Positions 6,907 through 9,640 of a DNA stretch of 9,640 bases are shown here, piece by piece. Origin of the DNA: an uncultured Muribaculaceae bacterium (lineage in GTDB: Bacteria > Bacteroidota > Bacteroidia > Bacteroidales > Muribaculaceae); assembly GCA_910587075.1 (NCBI GenBank), contig CAJUKE010000042.1:1-9640 (forward strand). The letters are read 5' to 3'. Below the pieces are notes generated by a model, which worked only from the letters and a program-made list of their open reading frames with translations, did not search any database and was not told the origin of the DNA. Both the position numbers and the translations under genes were made by a program. The stretch's first letter is position 1; each line of letters begins with the position of its first letter.

Positions 6907-7914
6907 TTAGTCCTTGTAGATGACGGTCATGCCGGGACGGAGGTCGGGGAGGTCTTCGAGGGGGCGGGCCTTGATTTCGAAGGTTTTGGAGTCCCAGTCG
7001 CCGGTGGTTTTGGTGGCGTGCCAGGTGGCGTAGGCGCCCATGTCGCGGAGGTAGTAGATTTTGACTTTGATCTCCTTGCGGTCAAGGGCGGGTACCATTA
7101 CGGTGATCTCGTCGCCGATTTTGAGCTTGGAGAGGTATTCCTCGCGGACGTTGAAGGTGACCCATTTGTCGGAGATTTTGAGCACGTTCATGATGGGGGC
7201 GCCCATAACCACCAGCTCTCCTTCGTGGGGGAAGATGACGTCAATCTGGCCGTCGCAGGGGGCGGTGAGGTACTGGTCCTCAAGGATTGCCTCGACTTCG
7301 GAAACGCCTCCCTTGGCTACGCTGACCATGGCGGAAGCCTGGGTTTTGTCCTCGCTCTGGGGGCCTTGCTTGGCGAGCTCGTACTGGCTCTTGGCGGCGT
7401 TGGTTCCGGCGGAGGCGGCGTCGAAGGCTGCTTTGGCCTCGTCGCGTTTCTGCTCGGAAATCACCCCTTCGGAGTAGAGTTTCTCCATGCGGTCGTAGGT
7501 TTTCTTGGCGATGCTCTGCGCGGCGAGGGCCTGCTGGTAAACGGAGTAGGCGCTCTGGATGATCTGCGAGCGGGTTCCGGCGTCGACTTTCTTATCGACG
7601 GCCTTTGCGGCGGTCTCCATGGCCTGGGCCTGTTCCATTTTGGCCTCTACGAGTGAGGAGTGGATGTGTACGAGGGTGTCGCCCTTGTGTACCATATCGC
7701 CTTCGCGGACGTAGAATTCGGCCACTCGTCCGGGGAGCTTTCCGCTGACGCGTACCGAGGTGGCCTCGGCCTGGCCTTCGAGGAGCTCTTCGGGCTTGTT
7801 GAGGAAGAGGAATCCGATGATGGCGAGTGCTGCGACGGCGATGATTACGCCACCGATTGCTCCGATGAGGAGTCGGTTCTCCTTTTTCTGCTGGGGGGTG
7901 AGTGTATCTGACAT
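6907..7914 (-). CDS. HlyD-family periplasmic adaptor (membrane fusion protein)
   Basis: A 335-residue adaptor that would bridge the inner-membrane permeases and the outer-membrane channel. A short cytoplasmic N-terminus is followed by one membrane anchor (about 16-38). The first lipoyl half is SVRVSGKLPGRVAEFYVREG with GDTLVHIHS (about 53-86). A long alanine- and lysine-rich helical hairpin covers about 87-205. The second lipoyl half (about 214-245) contains LTAPCDGQID and GELVVMGAPI. Beta-barrel and membrane-proximal parts run to the C-terminus, ending in LRPGMTVIYKD. The length and order are those of the short YhiI/EmrA-like adaptors. It starts 26 bases after the TolC-family stop, so both share a message. 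It is separated from its presumed permease partners by 290 bases of repeat-rich DNA. Family assignment is firm; the partnership is inferred from gene order. Confidence 0.93.
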   Translation of the reverse strand: MSDTLTPQQKKENRLLIGAIGGVIIAVAALAIIGFLFLNKPEELLEGQAEATSVRVSGKLPGRVAEFYVREGDMVHKGDTLVHIHSSLVEAKMEQAQAMETAAKAVDKKVDAGTRSQIIQSAYSVYQQALAAQSIAKKTYDRMEKLYSEGVISEQKRDEAKAAFDAASAGTNAAKSQYELAKQGPQSEDKTQASAMVSVAKGGVSEVEAILEDQYLTAPCDGQIDVIFPHEGELVVMGAPIMNVLKISDKWVTFNVREEYLSKLKIGDEITVMVPALDRKEIKVKIYYLRDMGAYATWHATKTTGDWDSKTFEIKARPLEDLPDLRPGMTVIYKD

Positions 7915-7940
7915 TTTATGAGGATGTTAAATGTTGGTTA

Positions 7941-9398
7941 TCAATATTTGAGGGTGCCGAGAGATTTGGCGAGGTAGGTTTTGCAGAGCTGGACGTCGAT
8001 TTCGGCGTCGATTTCCTCGGAGTTGGCTTTGAGCCAGGCGGTTTGGGCGCCGAGGACGTCGTCGGCGGTGAGCACTCCCTCCTTGAATCCGATCTGCGCG
8101 GTGCGGAGGTTCTCCTCGGCTTTGGCGAGGTTGGAGCGGGTGGCGGTGTAGGTTTTGAGTGCTTCCTGAGCCTTGAAGGCGGCCTGGCTGACCTGGAGGT
8201 TAACCATCTCCTTGGCGTCCTGGAGCTGGAGCTCGCGGATTGTGCGGTCGGTTTTGGCGGCGCGGTATTTGTTGTAATTGCCGCCCCAGTGCCAGATGGG
8301 TATTTTGAGCATCACGCCTACGGAGAACGCGCCGTCGAATTTCTTGCGGAAGCCGTCGAAGAGGTTGGGGTTGGAGAAAGAGTACATACCCATCAGGGCG
8401 AGCTGGGGCATCATATCGGCGCGGGCCACGCGTGCCTGCTGCTCGGCGGCGTTTCCGGCGAGGCGGAGGGCTTCGAGGTCGGGACGGTTGGCGTAGACGC
8501 TCTCCATATCGTAGGAGGCGGGCACCTGCTCGGCGGTGTCGATGCCGAGGGGGCCTTCGTCGGCTACTTCCATATTGGCGTCGACGGGGAGTCCGCAAAC
8601 CTGGGCGAGGGCCATTCGGCTGAGCGAGAGGCCGTTCTCAACTTTCAGGAGGTCGACGTTGGCCTCGTTGAGCTTTACTTCGACGCTGAGGAGGTCGCTG
8701 CGGGTGGCGACGCCCTGGTCGAGCATCAGGCGGACGTTGCGGGTGAGGGAGTCGAGGAGGCTGACGTAGCTTGTGGCGAGCTCGTGCTTGGCGTGGAGTG
8801 AAACGACGGTCCAGTAGGCTGCGTCGACGGCGTAGACCACGTTCTGGGCTTCGGCGAGCTGCTGCTTTTTGGCGATCTGCTCGGCGTAGCCGGTGAGGCG
8901 GTTCATGGCGACGATCTTACCCCCCATGAAGAGAGGCTGGGTGAGGGTGACGGCCCCGAAGAATACGTTGTGGATGTCGTATTCAAGGGCTTCCTTGGGA
9001 AGGAGGGCGGTCTGCTCGGGTATGTACTGGCCGCCGGGGCCTTTGATGGGCTCGCCGGTGATTGGGTTCTTGACGAGAGAGTACTCGTACTTCTGAGTCT
9101 GTAGGTTGAAGTTCTGCACGGGTAGGTGCTGGTCCTCGCTGAGGATCGAGAGGCCTTTCTGGTTGTAGAAGTAGGCCCCCTGGAAGTCGAAGGCGGGGAG
9201 GTATGCGGCGAAAGCCTCCTTTTTCTGATAGGAGGCTTTTTTGACGCGCTCGGCGCTGATCATCAGCTGCTTGTTGTGGTCGAGGGCGAGGGCCCGGCAT
9301 GAGTCGAGCGAGTAAACCTCGGCGTAGGCGCTGCCGCCCGCGAGGGCGAGCGCGGCTAAAGCGGCCCCGGCCGCCCTGATATTAAAAAAACTTCTCAT
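7941..9398 (-). CDS. TolC-family outer-membrane efflux channel
   Basis: A 485-residue outer-membrane factor, likely trimeric, forming the barrel and periplasmic tunnel of a tripartite exporter. The N-terminus looks like a cleavable signal peptide: basic start, an alanine- and leucine-rich core (about 9-22) and likely cleavage after A26 (SAYA then EVYSLD). Two OEP-type halves follow. Landmarks are LTQPLFMGGK (152-161), the helical part with QGVATRSDLLSVEVKLNEA (228-246), RPDLEALR (305-312), PQLALMG (331-337) and VGVMLKIPIWHWGG (360-373). The first half carries a longer polar loop (about 80-140) between the first helix and the strand. This is the promoter-proximal gene, about 57 bases from the expected transcription start. 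The adaptor gene follows after 26 bases. It is probably not a general TolC but one dedicated to this operon; that point is inference. Confidence 0.94.
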   Translation of the reverse strand: MRSFFNIRAAGAALAALALAGGSAYAEVYSLDSCRALALDHNKQLMISAERVKKASYQKKEAFAAYLPAFDFQGAYFYNQKGLSILSEDQHLPVQNFNLQTQKYEYSLVKNPITGEPIKGPGGQYIPEQTALLPKEALEYDIHNVFFGAVTLTQPLFMGGKIVAMNRLTGYAEQIAKKQQLAEAQNVVYAVDAAYWTVVSLHAKHELATSYVSLLDSLTRNVRLMLDQGVATRSDLLSVEVKLNEANVDLLKVENGLSLSRMALAQVCGLPVDANMEVADEGPLGIDTAEQVPASYDMESVYANRPDLEALRLAGNAAEQQARVARADMMPQLALMGMYSFSNPNLFDGFRKKFDGAFSVGVMLKIPIWHWGGNYNKYRAAKTDRTIRELQLQDAKEMVNLQVSQAAFKAQEALKTYTATRSNLAKAEENLRTAQIGFKEGVLTADDVLGAQTAWLKANSEEIDAEIDVQLCKTYLAKSLGTLKY

Positions 9399-9433
9399 AA
9401 ATGATAGCCGAAAATGCTGGAATGGGATTGGTC

Positions 9434-9449
9434 GCGGACGGTAGCCCGC
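9434..9449 (-). promoter_or_regulatory. Small hairpin in the leader of the efflux operon
   Basis: On the minus strand GCGGGC, loop TACC, then GTCCGC can pair over six positions, one being a G-U wobble. It lies about 6 to 8 bases after the expected transcription start and 35 bases before the TolC-family ATG. It may only stabilise the 5' end. I see no ligand-binding fold or leader peptide. Confidence 0.3.
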
Positions 9450-9459
9450 TATTCCTTGG

Positions 9460-9490
9460 CAAAGGTACTTAATTCAAGTATTTTAACAAA
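9460..9490 (-). promoter_or_regulatory. Bacteroidota-type promoter of the efflux operon
   Basis: On the minus strand TTTG (9490-9487), a 19-base AT-rich spacer, then TACCTTTG (9467-9460) match the -33 and -7 boxes of the Bacteroidota housekeeping sigma factor without mismatch. The expected start is near 9455, leaving a leader of about 57 bases before the TolC-family ATG. The spacing equals that of the hsd promoter. No repressor site is obvious around it. Confidence 0.8.
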
Positions 9491-9536
9491 CAAAAGGCTC
9501 CGAAAGTTCCAACTATGGGTGAAAAGGGTGAAAGGA

Positions 9537-9640
9537 GGCGCTTTAGCGCCCCGGCAGCAAGCTGCCGGCACTGGGGACAAAAGCCATGCGGGGGGGAGTG
9601 AGGGGCGGGGAGGGGGCAGCTTCGCGATGGGAAGCCGCTC
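9537..9640 (+). repeat. Dispersed palindromic repeat, copy B (cut by window edge)
   Basis: This is the second copy of the element at 6660-6799, in the same orientation and still matching at the last base of the window. It has GGCGC/GCGCC around TTTA (9537-9550) and CCGGCAGC/GCTGCCGG around AA (9551-9568). The core shared with copy A includes GGGGACAAAAGCCATGCG. A G-run tract follows (9590-9616), then a GCTTC arm and GAAGCCGCTC. Its first hairpin differs from copy A at one loop base and is shorter by several G-C pairs. The hairpin present at 6737-6747 in copy A is missing here. It lies upstream of the efflux promoter, so it is probably not part of that transcript. Confidence 0.8.

Noticed and set aside
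6880..7656. Plus-strand open frame of 258 codons opposite the HlyD-family gene
   Set aside because: Same reason: an antisense shadow with glycine- and valine-rich composition, starting inside the intergenic palindromes.
7902..8801. Long plus-strand open frame of 299 codons opposite the TolC-family gene
   Set aside because: It lies antisense to a gene with clear family motifs. Its product is low-complexity Gly/Val/Glu-rich, as expected from reading GC-rich DNA backwards, and no promoter or start context was seen.
1..9640. Hidden CRISPR array, tRNA, rRNA or insertion sequence
   Set aside because: No regularly spaced repeats, no cloverleaf-like sequence, no rRNA-like stretch and no transposase were seen on either strand. 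The two repeat copies are 2.9 kb apart with ordinary genes between them.

Overview
The window looks like a chromosomal piece from a Gram-negative Bacteroidota, most likely order Bacteroidales. The main evidence is two matches to the Bacteroidota-type promoter (TTTG or ATTG, exactly 19 bases, then TAnnTTTG), one upstream of each operon. Other support is the lack of clear Shine-Dalgarno sites, an outer-membrane TolC-type protein, and restriction subunits of a type common in gut Bacteroidales. I cannot name a genus. All genes I can support lie on the minus strand, so the biological reading direction is from high to low coordinates.

Region 1 (about 9640 to 4194) is a high-GC tripartite efflux or secretion operon. 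It starts with a palindrome-rich repeat cut by the window edge (9537-9640), followed by a promoter (9460-9490). The genes are a TolC-family outer-membrane channel (7941-9398), an HlyD-family membrane-fusion protein (6907-7914) and two ABC-2-type permeases (5456-6616 and 4260-5435). A likely rho-independent terminator sits at 4194-4218. The products would form an inner-membrane permease pair, a periplasmic adaptor and an outer-membrane exit duct. No ATP-binding subunit is encoded here. A second copy of the repeat fills most of the 290-base gap between the adaptor and the first permease, so it lies inside the operon.

Region 2 (about 4127 to 1) is a type I restriction-modification operon of lower GC in the 60-base stretches I counted (about 40%, against 57-73% in the efflux genes). 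Its promoter is at 4097-4127, with a perfect palindrome at the expected transcription start. The genes are hsdR (1720-4026), hsdM (209-1717) and the first 68 codons of hsdS (from 206 to the window edge), separated by only 2 bases each. Together they would make a complex that methylates a split target and translocates on and cuts unmodified DNA. Specificity cannot be read because hsdS is truncated.

I found no tRNA, rRNA, CRISPR array, insertion sequence or phage gene. The least explained material is the dispersed repeat family with stacked hairpins, and the recurring G-run motifs in the three non-coding stretches of the efflux region.
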